Shown one piece after another: positions 8,942-19,013 of a stretch of 64,000 bases of DNA (position 1 is the stretch's first letter; the number at the start of each line of letters is the position of its first letter). Where the stretch lies: NCBI GenBank assembly GCA_045106475.1, contig JBGCEO010000001.1, forward strand, positions 1-64,000, read 5' to 3'. Both the position numbers and the translations under genes were made by a program. This stretch comes from Granulosicoccus sp045106475 (GTDB lineage: Bacteria > Pseudomonadota > Gammaproteobacteria > Granulosicoccales > Granulosicoccaceae). Under the pieces are notes generated by a model. That model was given only the letters and a program-made list of their open reading frames with translations. It was not told where the DNA came from and searched no databases.

Positions 8942-10018
8942 ATGCAGACCGTTTCAATAGACCTGGGCCAGCGCAGCTACCCGATTCACATAGGGAGTGG
9001 ATTGATCGCTCAACAAGGATTGCTCAACTCACTGGTTCGCGATCGTGCCATGGTGGTTACCAACGAGACCATTGCCCCGCTCTACCTTGATCAGACACTG
9101 GCAAGCCTGGGCAACACACCCAAATCAAGCATCATTCTTCCTGATGGAGAAGCCTTTAAGAATCTGGACGAACTCAACACTATATTCAGCGCACTGCTCT
9201 CGGAGAACTTTGATCGCGGCTGCACCCTGATCGCGCTTGGCGGCGGTGTGATTGGTGATATGACGGGCTACGCCGCAGCTAGTTATCAGCGCGGAGTCGA
9301 TTACATTCAGGTGCCCACCACATTGCTGGCGCAGGTGGATTCATCTGTTGGCGGAAAAACAGCAGTCAATCATGAACTTGGCAAGAACATGATTGGAGCG
9401 TTTCACCAACCAATAGCGGTCATTGCCGATATGGATACGCTGGATACACTCGAAGAGCGCGAACTGCGTGCCGGTCTTGCAGAAGTGATCAAATACGGTT
9501 TTATCATCGACGACGATTTTTTCCAGTGGCTCGAGATTAATCTCGATGCACTTCTGGCGCGTGATGCAGATGCGATCGCACAGGCCGTGCGCCGATCCTG
9601 CGAAATCAAAGCCCGCGTCGTAGAGGCCGATGAGCGCGAACACGGTATGCGTGCCCTGCTTAATTTGGGGCATACCTTTGGACACGCTATCGAGGCTGCA
9701 ATGGGTTACGGTCAATGGCTGCATGGTGAAGCCGTAAGCGCCGGAATCGCCATGGCACTTGATACTTCTCAACGCTTGGGATTGATTGACGAGGGTACTC
9801 GAGTGCGCGGAGTATCGATGCTGCAGCGAGCAGGACTGCCAGTCGAGCCACCTGCGCAAATGAGTGCAGCGACGTTCAGGCAATACATGGCTCGTGACAA
9901 AAAGGTAACCGCCGGGACGGTCAGACTTATCCTGCTCGAGGCCATCGGCAAAGCCCGTGTCAGCGCAGATTTTGACCAAGCCGCACTTGACGCAACCCTT
10001 ACACACTATTGCGGCTGA
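8942..10018 (+). CDS. aroB: 3-dehydroquinate synthase
   Basis: AroB converts DAHP to 3-dehydroquinate, the second step of the shikimate pathway, using NAD and a divalent metal. The sequence shows GGGVIGDMTGYAA (NAD-binding glycine loop) and VPTTLLAQVDSSVGGKTAVN. The metal ligands are Glu in AGLAEVIKYG, His in NLGHTFGHA and His in LHGEAV. 358 residues, the normal length. It is translated directly after aroK. Confidence 0.97.
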   Translation: MQTVSIDLGQRSYPIHIGSGLIAQQGLLNSLVRDRAMVVTNETIAPLYLDQTLASLGNTPKSSIILPDGEAFKNLDELNTIFSALLSENFDRGCTLIALGGGVIGDMTGYAAASYQRGVDYIQVPTTLLAQVDSSVGGKTAVNHELGKNMIGAFHQPIAVIADMDTLDTLEERELRAGLAEVIKYGFIIDDDFFQWLEINLDALLARDADAIAQAVRRSCEIKARVVEADEREHGMRALLNLGHTFGHAIEAAMGYGQWLHGEAVSAGIAMALDTSQRLGLIDEGTRVRGVSMLQRAGLPVEPPAQMSAATFRQYMARDKKVTAGTVRLILLEAIGKARVSADFDQAALDATLTHYCG

Positions 10019-10076
10019 CTATCCTTGAATAACAACTATAGTAGTATCAGTATTCTCTTGGATTAGTAGCTCAGCC

Positions 10077-11900
10077 ATGTCGTCACCAGACGCCTTGGAT
10101 AATGGCCAGACCGGTCTTTTGTCCGAAGCCGCATTATCGGTTCTTCAGATCAATCTTCAGCCCTTCGTCCCATCTCAGGACGAGGATGGGGCCTCAACGG
10201 CCCTGTTTAGCGATGAAGTAACCGAAGAACAATTAGCTGACATCAAGCAAGCACTGATCACGGGAGACGATTTGCTGCTTATTCTTGGTGAAGATGGCGC
10301 AGGCAAGACGACCTTGCTCAGTCAGCTAGGCGCTAATAGCGGACTAAGAATTCAGTGCTTCGCAGTCAAAGGCAGCTCTAGATTCAGCACCATGAATCTA
10401 TTTGCCGGCATGCTCGAAGCCTTCAAACGCAAACCACCGGAAACACTCAAGCAGATTCTGGATGATCTGATTCCGTGCCTGCAAACCATGGTCAGCAGAA
10501 ACACATTGAGCGCTATTGTGCTCGACGATGCACATAATGTGAGCGAAACCGAGCTCACACAGCTGCTCAGCGCCATGCTTTATGTCAATAGTCAAGACGA
10601 GACTCTCATGAGGGTGGCGCTGGCCGCGCCAAGTGAGTTTGAAGATCGTATACCCGACCTGCTGCCAGAGGGAGCTGATCTTCCCTACTCCAGCCTGACC
10701 ATCGATGGCCTGTCTCCCGCAAGAGCATCTGCCTATCTCGGTTTCCGTCTGGCTCAGGTAGGTTTTGTGGACGAACTACCCTTCACTGAGCGTGATTTGG
10801 CAACGCTGGTTGATCAATCGGCAGGGCTTCCCGCTGGTTTGCACGGGGCTGCAGCAGAAGAACTCAATCAGCGCCATGGCGCCTTTGATGAGAGTTTGCC
10901 AGCAGAATTGCTGGACGAGCCTGCGCGTTCTCCATTGCACAGCCGTATGGGAAAAATTGCGCTCGGCTCGCTGGCCACATTGCTTATTGTCGCAGGAATA
11001 GCCATGTTCCTTAAACCGGAAGGTAGCGGCGATGCGAATCGTCACATCGTGGCCAATCAGGACCAGATAGAAACAGAGAAGAAACTAAAACTACTTAAAA
11101 ATGAACCGGTTGTTCTGTCAGAAGACAAAGTAAGCCCAATCGCTACCAATAGCAGTGGCCAGAACGACGATGTCACCGGCAGCGATCAGAATCTCTCCGA
11201 AACGCCGTCAGATGAATCAAGTTTGGCCGCCGCCACTGCTCTGCCGGCTAGCAACGATTCAACGCCTGCACCGGTCTCCGAGCCGGTCCCTGAAGAGCCG
11301 GATACCGCTGAACCTGTGCAACAAGTCGCGCAAGATACCCGCGAGGCGGCCTCGGAATCCCTATCCGAAGAGACGATCGTGGAAGTTGCTGAGCTGCCCG
11401 ATACAGAATCCACGATCAGTTCTGCGGCCAATGAAGCGGTACAAATTGAGTCTGATGTTGATATCGACGCCGAATCTAATGCCGATAGCGACGCAACTAA
11501 TGAGCTGATCGCTGAAGTAACGAGCACAGAGCAAGGGTCTGCGGAACAAACCGACACAGCCGATGAAACGCAAACCGAAGACGCCACCAAAGAGCCTGGC
11601 TTCCTCGAGTCACCAAACTGGATTCTCGTGCAGAGTGCCAATCAGTTCACCGTACAGATGAGTGCATCGAGAGATCGGGCATCGGTGGAAAACTTTCTCC
11701 AAAGAAATCCCCTGGATCCGCCCAATTCCATCTTTTCGTTTGATCGCGATGGGGATACCTGGTTCGCTCTGGTTCACGGCCTGTTTCCAAGCATTGAAGA
11801 CGCCCGTCAGGCCGTAGAAAAAATGCCAGCGTCTGCGCAGACCAACCAACCGTGGATTCGCTCGGTAGGTCGAGTGCAAAGTGTTTTGAAGGCACAGTAA
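10077..11900 (+). CDS. damX: DamX-like AAA ATPase with C-terminal SPOR domain
   Basis: A 607-residue inner-membrane cell-division accessory protein. The N-terminal AAA module has a Walker A loop GEDGAGKTT (71-79) and a Walker B-like AIVLDDAH. A single membrane segment (about 294-313) is followed by an acidic, Ser/Thr/Glu-rich disordered linker (about 320-510). A SPOR domain (about 525-605) follows; this fold binds denuded septal glycan strands. The position between aroB and gltB matches damX in other gammaproteobacteria, though there the N-terminal ATPase part is often divergent or absent. The role is inferred from the domains and gene order. Confidence 0.88.
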   Translation: MSSPDALDNGQTGLLSEAALSVLQINLQPFVPSQDEDGASTALFSDEVTEEQLADIKQALITGDDLLLILGEDGAGKTTLLSQLGANSGLRIQCFAVKGSSRFSTMNLFAGMLEAFKRKPPETLKQILDDLIPCLQTMVSRNTLSAIVLDDAHNVSETELTQLLSAMLYVNSQDETLMRVALAAPSEFEDRIPDLLPEGADLPYSSLTIDGLSPARASAYLGFRLAQVGFVDELPFTERDLATLVDQSAGLPAGLHGAAAEELNQRHGAFDESLPAELLDEPARSPLHSRMGKIALGSLATLLIVAGIAMFLKPEGSGDANRHIVANQDQIETEKKLKLLKNEPVVLSEDKVSPIATNSSGQNDDVTGSDQNLSETPSDESSLAAATALPASNDSTPAPVSEPVPEEPDTAEPVQQVAQDTREAASESLSEETIVEVAELPDTESTISSAANEAVQIESDVDIDAESNADSDATNELIAEVTSTEQGSAEQTDTADETQTEDATKEPGFLESPNWILVQSANQFTVQMSASRDRASVENFLQRNPLDPPNSIFSFDRDGDTWFALVHGLFPSIEDARQAVEKMPASAQTNQPWIRSVGRVQSVLKAQ

Positions 11901-11922
11901 ATCTGCCGGTGTATTAACTCGG

Positions 11923-11928
11923 TATAAT
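11923..11928 (+). promoter_or_regulatory. candidate -10 box for gltB
   Basis: A perfect TATAAT lies 60 bases before the gltB ATG, in the short gap after damX. No good -35 is visible at 16-18 bases upstream, so if this is a promoter it is probably activator-dependent. Prediction only. Confidence 0.4.
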
Positions 11929-11987
11929 AGTCTGCTGCGCTATGAATTCTAGCGCCCGATTATTCATTATAAATACCGGTCACCGCT

Positions 11988-14900
11988 ATGAGTTATCTGG
12001 ACAATCTGGCTGAGCACGGCCTGTATCAACCCAATTTCGAGCACGACAATTGCGGCTTTGGCTTGATTGCTCAAATGGATGGCCGCTCCAGTCATTGGCT
12101 TGTTGAAACCGCGATCACGTCACTAGGTCGTATGACCCACCGTGGAGCGATAGGCGCTGATGGTAAAACCGGCGACGGCTGCGGGTTGCTACTTCGTAAA
12201 CCCGAGGTTTTTTTACGCAACGCAGCTGAGAAAGCCGGGCTTTCTGTGGGCAGCGAGTTTGCCACAGGTATTATCTTTCTCAGCCATGATGAGACTCGCG
12301 CCGACCACGCCAGGCACACTCTGGACACCGAATGCGCCGCCCGAGGACTAGAAATCAACGGCTGGCGAACTGTGCCTACGGATCATTCAGCTTGCGGGGA
12401 AGAAGCACAAAACAGCGTACCCAGGATTGAGCAGATCTTCGTCTCAGCCACCGAAGAGATGGATTCTGCCGAGTTCAATCGGCATCTGTTTGTTGCACGA
12501 AGACGCGCGGAAATCAGTCTGAAAGTAACAGACCCTGATTTTTACGTCTGCTCTTTGTCCAGTGATGTCATTTTATACAAGGGCCTTGTCATGCCCGAGT
12601 ATCTGGCTACGTTTTATTGTGATCTAGAGGATAAATCTCTGGAATCCTCCATTGCTGTCTTTCATCAGCGTTTTTCCACCAATACTTTGCCGCAATGGCG
12701 GCTGGCTCAACCCTTTCGTTATCTGGCCCATAATGGCGAGATCAACACTATTCAGGGAAATCGCAGCTGGGCTAATGCTCGCGCATCCAAACTACGATCT
12801 CCAGTGCTGCCAGAGCTCAACGAACTACTGCCGCTGGTAAGTCAGGACGGTTCGGACTCCATGTCGCTGGATAACATGCTCGAACTGCTGATTGCAGGTG
12901 GCATCGATGTGTTTCGTGCCATGCGAATGCTGATGCCGCCCGCCTGGCAGAATACCTGGGAACTTGATTCCGATCTGCGCGCATTTCTAGAGTACAACTC
13001 CATGCATATGGAACCCTGGGATGGGCCCGCCGGAGTCGTCCTGTCAGATGGTCGATATGCCAGCTGTGCGCTTGATCGAAATGGGCTTCGACCTGCCCGC
13101 TACGTCATTACTAAAGATCGGCACATAACCCTCGCATCCGAAGTCGGTGTTTACGATTATCTGCCAAGTGATATCACTCACAAAGGTCGATTAAAACCAG
13201 GGGAAATGCTGGCAGTCGATACGCAGTCGGGGCGATTGCTGTTACCGCAAGACATCTCGGATCTGCTCAAGCAACGACAGCCCTATGCAAAGTGGCTGCA
13301 GAAAAACTCAAGGCATCTTCGCTCTCGCCTGCGCGACTTACCGCATGCGACACCCGCCTTCAGTGATCAGCAACTAGCCAGCTATGAAAAGATGTTCAAT
13401 GTTAGCTTTGAAGAACGCGATCAGGTACTGCGGGTGCTTGCTGAAGGTGCGCAGGAAGCTATTGGCTCAATGGGTGATGACACTCCTTTTCCGGTTATGT
13501 CAGAGCATGTCAGATCGTTGTACGACAACTTTCGTCAACAGTTTGCTCAAGTTACCAATCCCCCCATAGACCCATTGCGTGAAACCATAGTCATGTCACT
13601 GGAAACCTGCCTGGGACGCGAGAAAAATCTCTTTCGAGAAACTCATCATCATGCCAATCGAATACTGGTTCGCTCGCCAGTTTTATCCAGTGAAAAATTC
13701 GACACGCTGCTGGCTATGGACGATGAACCAGGCTACTCGCATATCCGAATTAACCTGCAATACGACCCCGATAGCGAGTCTCTTGAGGCCGCTGTCAAAC
13801 GTATTTGCAATGAATCCATCAGCGCAATTATTGACCGGCACAAGGTGGTCATCGTACTTAGCGATAGAGAGCTGATCACCGGTATGCAACCAGTGCATGC
13901 ACTACTGGCCACTGGTGCCGTCCATCATGCATTGATTAACGCCGATTGCCGCTGCGATGCGAACATTCTGGTTGAAACGGGTACCGCCAGAGATTCCCAT
14001 CAGGTAGCCGTGTTGGTGGGTTACGGCGCTACTTGTGTATTCCCCTATCTCGCCTATGAATCCATTCTGGGTATGACGCGCAGTGGTGAGCTTGCCGCCG
14101 ACGATGCTCCACAGCTTGAACAGAACTACCGTAAGGGCATCAACAAGGGCCTGATGAAGATCTTGTCGAAGATGGGCATCTCGACTATTTCCAGTTACCG
14201 CGGTGCACAGTTGTATGAAATTGTCGGACTACATTCATCAGTGGTCGATCTATGCTTCAGTGGCACGACAAGCCGCATCGAAGGCATCAGCTTTGTTGAT
14301 ATCGAAAACGATACCAGGCTTCTGGCAAACGCCGCATTTGACTCCCAAATCGAGGTCTCGCAAGGCGGCCTGCTGAAGTACATTCACGGTGGCGAATATC
14401 ACGCCTACAACCCGGATGTCGTTCAGCAATTGCAAGCTGCCGTAACCACCGGCAACTACGAAGACTATGCCATTTACGCAAACTCGGTTGATAACCGTCG
14501 TCCAGCCATGCTACGAGATTTGCTTGATCTGGTGCCACAAGGCCCAGCCATACCGATAGAAGCTGTTGAATCGGTTGACGCGATACTGTCGCGTTTTGAT
14601 TCTGCAGGCATGTCGCTTGGAGCATTATCGCCAGAAGCTCATGAAACGCTGGCAGAAGCAATGAATCGCCTTGGTGGGCGATCAAATTCTGGTGAAGGTG
14701 GTGAGGATCAGGCGCGTTATGGCACGCTGAAGATGTCCAAGATCAAGCAGATAGCCTCCGGGCGATTTGGTGTTACACCGCACTATCTGGTCAATGCAGA
14801 AGTATTGCAGATCAAGATCGCACAGGGCGCTAAGCCCGGTGAAGGTGGACAACTGCCCGGCCATAAAGTTAACAACATGATCGCCAGGCTGCGGCACAGT

Positions 14901-16469
14901 AATCCGGGGGTAGCGCTCATCTCCCCGCCACCGCATCACGATATCTACTCTATTGAAGATCTGGCTCAGCTTATATTTGATCTGAAGCAAGTTAACCCTG
15001 AGGCACTGGTATCCGTGAAACTGGTGGCTGAGGCAGGTGTCGGTACCATTGCCGCAGGCGTGGCCAAGGCCTATGCTGATCTGATCACAATCTCGGGTTA
15101 CGATGGCGGCACAGGTGCCTCTCCACTAACCAGTGTGAAGTATGCAGGCTCTCCCTGGGAATTGGGTATGTCTGAAACGCACCAAGTGCTGCGTGCCAAC
15201 AATCTGCGCGATAAAGTGCGCGTACAAACCGATGGTGGACTGAAAACCGGACTCGACGTTATCAAGGCTGCGATTCTGGGTGCAGAGAGTTTCGGTTTCG
15301 GCACGGGTCCAATGATAGCGATGGGCTGCAAATACCTGCGCATCTGTCACTTGAACAATTGCGCAACCGGCGTAGCTACTCAGCACAAAGTGCTGCGTAT
15401 GCGTCACTTCAACGGTAATGTCGAGAAGGTTATGCACTACATGCGTTTTGTTGCGCAAGATGTTCGGCAGCATATGGCAAGGCTGGGTGTGCGTAAAATT
15501 GATGATCTGATCGGCAAACCACAATTCCTGAGTCCAGCAGCCGGACAAACGCCGCGTCAGCGTGGTCTGGACTTGAGCCCCTTGCTCGCCACCGGTGGCG
15601 TGCCAGACGATGCGCCACGATTCTGTGCAGTTGAACGAAATGTCCCGCACGATAAAGGCTTGCTGGCGGAACAAATGGTAAGCGACTGCAAGAGCGCGAT
15701 TCGCAAGAAATCCGGCGGTGAATTTCATTACTCACTCAAGAATATTAATCGCTCTATTGGTGCGAGGCTCTCCGGTGAGATCGCCAAACAACACGGTGAT
15801 AAAGGTATGGCAGATTCACCGATCAATATTCACTGCACGGGAACCGCAGGGCAATCATTTGGCGTCTGGAACGCTGGAGGCTTGCATCTGCATCTTGACG
15901 GCGACGCCAATGATTACGTCGGCAAGGGCATGGCCGGAGGCAAGATTGTTATCCGACCGCCCGCTGACGCGCGATTTTCGGGTCGAGATTCCACTATTGT
16001 TGGTAATACTTGCCTCTATGGAGCAACCGGCGGTACGTTCTATGCGGCAGGGCTCGGTGGCGAGCGCTTTGCTGTTCGAAACAGCGGAGCGGTTGCGGTT
16101 ATCGAGGGTATCGGTGATCACGGCTGCGAGTACATGACAGGCGGCTGCGTAGTGGTACTGGGAGAAACCGGCGTTAACTTTGGAGCCGGTATGACAGGAG
16201 GCCTGGCCTTTGTTTTTGACAAAGACAACGTATTTGTCGATCGCTACAACCACGAACTCATCGATATCCAGCGTCTGCATGCCGAATCGATGGAACGCTA
16301 TCGCAATTATCTGCAAAGCCTGATTGAAGATCATGCCCAACACACTGGCAGCAGTCTGGCTCAACAGCTGATGGAAGACTACTATTCGCTGGCATCACGC
16401 TTCTGGATGGTGACGCCTAAAGCTGCTGAACTGGAGCAGTTGCTATCCACGCTGGGAAGAGCAGCCTAG
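11988..16469 (+). CDS. gltB: glutamate synthase (NADPH) large subunit
   Basis: GltB makes glutamate from glutamine and 2-oxoglutarate. At 1493 residues it has the full alpha-subunit layout. An N-terminal glutaminase begins at the mature nucleophile Cys22 (HDNCGFG), so the first 21 residues are probably a cleaved propeptide. A central domain follows, then the FMN-binding synthase barrel (GGRSNSGEGGED, KPGEGGQLPG, GYDGGTGASP) with a 3Fe-4S cluster motif of the form C-x5-C-x4-C (CKYLRICHLNNC). The C-terminal beta-helix has repeating Gly-rich turns. The enzyme needs the GltD flavoprotein for NADPH; gltD usually follows directly but is absent here, where dnaG comes next. It may lie outside the window, possibly left of hemE. 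Confidence 0.97.
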   Translation: MSYLDNLAEHGLYQPNFEHDNCGFGLIAQMDGRSSHWLVETAITSLGRMTHRGAIGADGKTGDGCGLLLRKPEVFLRNAAEKAGLSVGSEFATGIIFLSHDETRADHARHTLDTECAARGLEINGWRTVPTDHSACGEEAQNSVPRIEQIFVSATEEMDSAEFNRHLFVARRRAEISLKVTDPDFYVCSLSSDVILYKGLVMPEYLATFYCDLEDKSLESSIAVFHQRFSTNTLPQWRLAQPFRYLAHNGEINTIQGNRSWANARASKLRSPVLPELNELLPLVSQDGSDSMSLDNMLELLIAGGIDVFRAMRMLMPPAWQNTWELDSDLRAFLEYNSMHMEPWDGPAGVVLSDGRYASCALDRNGLRPARYVITKDRHITLASEVGVYDYLPSDITHKGRLKPGEMLAVDTQSGRLLLPQDISDLLKQRQPYAKWLQKNSRHLRSRLRDLPHATPAFSDQQLASYEKMFNVSFEERDQVLRVLAEGAQEAIGSMGDDTPFPVMSEHVRSLYDNFRQQFAQVTNPPIDPLRETIVMSLETCLGREKNLFRETHHHANRILVRSPVLSSEKFDTLLAMDDEPGYSHIRINLQYDPDSESLEAAVKRICNESISAIIDRHKVVIVLSDRELITGMQPVHALLATGAVHHALINADCRCDANILVETGTARDSHQVAVLVGYGATCVFPYLAYESILGMTRSGELAADDAPQLEQNYRKGINKGLMKILSKMGISTISSYRGAQLYEIVGLHSSVVDLCFSGTTSRIEGISFVDIENDTRLLANAAFDSQIEVSQGGLLKYIHGGEYHAYNPDVVQQLQAAVTTGNYEDYAIYANSVDNRRPAMLRDLLDLVPQGPAIPIEAVESVDAILSRFDSAGMSLGALSPEAHETLAEAMNRLGGRSNSGEGGEDQARYGTLKMSKIKQIASGRFGVTPHYLVNAEVLQIKIAQGAKPGEGGQLPGHKVNNMIARLRHSNPGVALISPPPHHDIYSIEDLAQLIFDLKQVNPEALVSVKLVAEAGVGTIAAGVAKAYADLITISGYDGGTGASPLTSVKYAGSPWELGMSETHQVLRANNLRDKVRVQTDGGLKTGLDVIKAAILGAESFGFGTGPMIAMGCKYLRICHLNNCATGVATQHKVLRMRHFNGNVEKVMHYMRFVAQDVRQHMARLGVRKIDDLIGKPQFLSPAAGQTPRQRGLDLSPLLATGGVPDDAPRFCAVERNVPHDKGLLAEQMVSDCKSAIRKKSGGEFHYSLKNINRSIGARLSGEIAKQHGDKGMADSPINIHCTGTAGQSFGVWNAGGLHLHLDGDANDYVGKGMAGGKIVIRPPADARFSGRDSTIVGNTCLYGATGGTFYAAGLGGERFAVRNSGAVAVIEGIGDHGCEYMTGGCVVVLGETGVNFGAGMTGGLAFVFDKDNVFVDRYNHELIDIQRLHAESMERYRNYLQSLIEDHAQHTGSSLAQQLMEDYYSLASRFWMVTPKAAELEQLLSTLGRAA

Positions 16470-16492
16470 CCCTTTCAGTGTTGATCGAGCCC

Positions 16493-16515
16493 AAGAGGAG
16501 CGTATAGTGCACTGA
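16493..16515 (+). promoter_or_regulatory. strong ribosome-binding site and two-codon ORF before dnaG
   Basis: AAGAGGAG (16493-16500) is well spaced for a GTG at 16507 that opens only GTG-CAC-TGA, ending one base before the dnaG ATG (16517). For dnaG itself the spacing is 16 bases, unusually long. Termination and re-initiation could therefore set the low DnaG level. The layout is seen directly; the role is inferred. Confidence 0.4.
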
Positions 16516-16516
16516 A

Positions 16517-18217
16517 ATGGCTGGCCAGATACCCAAGGAATTCATCGACGATCTACTCGCAAAAGTGGATATCGTCGATGTTATTGACCCACGCGTCACG
16601 CTGAAGAAGAGTGGCAGCAACTTCAGCGCTTGCTGCCCGTTTCACAACGAAAAGACTCCTTCCTTTTCAGTGAGTCAGACCAAACAGTTCTATCACTGTT
16701 TTGGCTGCAGCGCGAATGGTAATGCCATCAGCTTTTTGATGGAGTACGACGGCATGCACTTTGTAGATGCCATCGAAGCGCTGGCAGAGAGCGTTGGCAT
16801 GGAGGTACCTCGTAATCAGCAGGCGGCTCAGGCGCGCAGTGATAGCAAACCTCTTTATACCCTGATGGAATCCATCGCACTCTACTACCAATCGGAGTTG
16901 CGCAGATCCCCGGAAGCAATCGAATACCTCAAGGCACGAGGACTAAGCGGCGAAACAGCAAAACGCTTTGGCATTGGTTATGTACCTGATGGCTGGGATG
17001 GCTTACAAAAGAACTTTCCCAATGAAGACGCCGCAATGATCAAGACCGGCATGCTTATACAGGGTGATGGCGGCAATCGACCGTATCAGCGCTTCCGCCA
17101 TCGCATTATGTTTCCGATAAGGGACCGGCGTGGACGCGTTATAGGATTCGGTGGACGGGTGCTGGACAAGCAAGAACCCAAATATTTGAATTCCCCCGAA
17201 ACCCCACTGTTTCACAAAGGTAGCGAGCTCTACGGTCTCTTCGAAGCTCGTAAAGCTGCGCAAGATGCCAATATGGCTATCGTGGTCGAGGGCTATATGG
17301 ATGTTGTAGCACTGGCACAGCACGGAATCGACAACGCTGTTGCTACCCTTGGAACAGCTGCCAATCAGCAACACTCTGAAACGCTGTTCAGAACGGTACC
17401 CAATATAGTTTTCTGCTTTGACGGAGATCGTGCCGGTAGGGCTGCAGCCTGGCGTGCTTTGACCGCGACACTACCCTGCCTGCAGGATGGACGCGATGCT
17501 CACTTTCTTTTCCTGCCCGATGGCGAAGACCCGGATTCTGTTGTAAAAAGTCGCGGCGCAGCCGGCTTCAAAGACTTGATGAGTACTCGCATAGCAATTG
17601 TCGATTATCTCTACCAACATCTGGCAGAGGATATCGATATGGAGAGTATCGGTGGCAAGGCGCAATTGGCGGATAAGGCAAAACCATTACTGGCCACTAT
17701 TCCCAAAGGCATCTACAAGCAGCTCGCCTTGCAACGACTGGAAAGACACATTGGTCTTTCGCTGGGTAGTGATCATCCTTCGAATGCTGCCCCTGTCAAG
17801 CAGAGCATTAAAAACACGGCCCGAGATGATGCTGGTCTTACACCCATGAGCAGAGCAGTACTGTTATGCCTGCAACATCCCGCGGTCGTGCAAAGCGTAC
17901 CGGCCGATGATATTGATGTAAACCCGCAACTACCCGGTGCTGACATTTTGCTGCAGCTTATAAGCTACTGCGATAACGAACCTGGCATCACAACAGCAAG
18001 ACTACTGGAACGATTTCGCGATGGCGACCGATACAACTACCTGGTAAAGCTTGCATCCAAGTCGTACTTCCCTGATGCCCGTGAGCTCGATCAGGAGTCT
18101 GCAATACTTGAATTTTCTCATTGCATTCAAAGACTGCGCGAACGAAGCAGGCAAAAGCTGACAGACAAAGTCGATGCGTCGGCACGAACGGGCTTGCTAG
18201 GTCTTGGCAGACGATAA
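16517..18217 (+). CDS. dnaG: DNA primase
   Basis: DnaG makes RNA primers for replication. A CHC2 zinc finger at the N-terminus (CCPFHNEKTPSF then FHCFGC-like YHCFGC, residues about 40-64) is followed by the RNA-polymerase-basal domain and a TOPRIM centre with EGYMD (about 258-262) and DGDRAG (about 308-313). The C-terminal third fits the helicase-binding domain but is less conserved. 566 residues, close to E. coli. The start is fixed by the family opening MAGxIPxxFIxDLL. Unusually it follows gltB and precedes rsmE rather than sitting in an rpsU-dnaG-rpoD operon. Confidence 0.96.
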   Translation: MAGQIPKEFIDDLLAKVDIVDVIDPRVTLKKSGSNFSACCPFHNEKTPSFSVSQTKQFYHCFGCSANGNAISFLMEYDGMHFVDAIEALAESVGMEVPRNQQAAQARSDSKPLYTLMESIALYYQSELRRSPEAIEYLKARGLSGETAKRFGIGYVPDGWDGLQKNFPNEDAAMIKTGMLIQGDGGNRPYQRFRHRIMFPIRDRRGRVIGFGGRVLDKQEPKYLNSPETPLFHKGSELYGLFEARKAAQDANMAIVVEGYMDVVALAQHGIDNAVATLGTAANQQHSETLFRTVPNIVFCFDGDRAGRAAAWRALTATLPCLQDGRDAHFLFLPDGEDPDSVVKSRGAAGFKDLMSTRIAIVDYLYQHLAEDIDMESIGGKAQLADKAKPLLATIPKGIYKQLALQRLERHIGLSLGSDHPSNAAPVKQSIKNTARDDAGLTPMSRAVLLCLQHPAVVQSVPADDIDVNPQLPGADILLQLISYCDNEPGITTARLLERFRDGDRYNYLVKLASKSYFPDARELDQESAILEFSHCIQRLRERSRQKLTDKVDASARTGLLGLGRR

Positions 18218-19013
18218 GCACCAGACAAGGCGCGCACGAACAGCTCGCTTTTACCATGCCGGCGAATTAAACTGCCAAAGCGAGTTAATCCTGTCAAAGA
18301 GTGCCAGTCACCATCTGGTAACCGTTTTACGTAAGCGTAAAAACGATGATATTCAATTGTTCAATGGAGATGGTTTCAACTATTGTGCGACCATTATAGA
18401 TACTGGCCAACGTGCACAAGGTAAATGTGCTTTGCTGCATATGCACGACCGTCATGCTGTAAACACTGAATCAGCCATGCCCATCACTCTGGTACAAGCC
18501 ATATCCAGAAACGACAGAATGGATATTACACTGCGCCAGGCAGTGGAATTGGGGGTGCAACATATCCAACCACTCTATAGCCGGCATTCAGCAAAACCAC
18601 TTGACGACAAACGCTCATTAAAAAAACAGGAACATTGGCAAAGTATAGTCATTAGTGCTTGCGAGCAGAGCGGAAGAGCTAAGCTGCCATCACTTGCGCA
18701 ACCCATGGGATTAAATCAATGGTTGGATGCTCGTTGCTCCAGCGACCAAACACGAATTGATTACGTACTCACACCACATGCGACTCAATCACTAATGGAT
18801 CATGTTTTACACAACCACACTAGCGGAGCACCAGCAGGCTTGTTGATCGGCCCCGAAAGCGGGTTTGACAATGATGAGGTAGAAGATGCGCAAACCCAAG
18901 GCGTCCATGCCGTGCGCTTTGGTCCACGCGTGCTGCGTACCGAAACTGCGGGCCCAGCGGCAATTGCGGTATTACAAAGTTCTTTGGGGGATCTGGGATC
19001 TAACAGCTCATGA
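18204..19013 (+). CDS. rsmE: 16S rRNA (uracil1498-N3)-methyltransferase
   Basis: A SPOUT-fold methyltransferase that methylates U1498 of 16S rRNA. It shows the conserved SHHLVTVLRKRKNDDIQLFNGDG-type PUA-like N-terminus (about 32-55). The C-terminal SAM knot is LLIGPESGFDNDEV, with RFGPRVLRTETAGPAA following. 269 residues. The frame has no suitable ATG; the first usable codon is a TTG at 18204, 14 bases inside dnaG, implying coupled translation. The stop overlaps the next gene by 4 bases (ATGA). Confidence 0.93.
   Translation: MADDKHQTRRARTARFYHAGELNCQSELILSKSASHHLVTVLRKRKNDDIQLFNGDGFNYCATIIDTGQRAQGKCALLHMHDRHAVNTESAMPITLVQAISRNDRMDITLRQAVELGVQHIQPLYSRHSAKPLDDKRSLKKQEHWQSIVISACEQSGRAKLPSLAQPMGLNQWLDARCSSDQTRIDYVLTPHATQSLMDHVLHNHTSGAPAGLLIGPESGFDNDEVEDAQTQGVHAVRFGPRVLRTETAGPAAIAVLQSSLGDLGSNSS

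Noticed and set aside
9341..10006. 221-codon open frame antisense to aroB
   Set aside because: Shadow of a highly conserved gene; protein sequence is low quality and Cys/His-rich as in typical antisense frames.
10025..10053. Sigma-70 promoter in front of the damX-like gene
   Set aside because: TTGAAT at the right distance is followed only by CAGTAT; too weak to list.
15126..15728. 200-codon open frame antisense to gltB
   Set aside because: It lies fully inside gltB's strongly conserved synthase region and has no recognisable domain or start signal.
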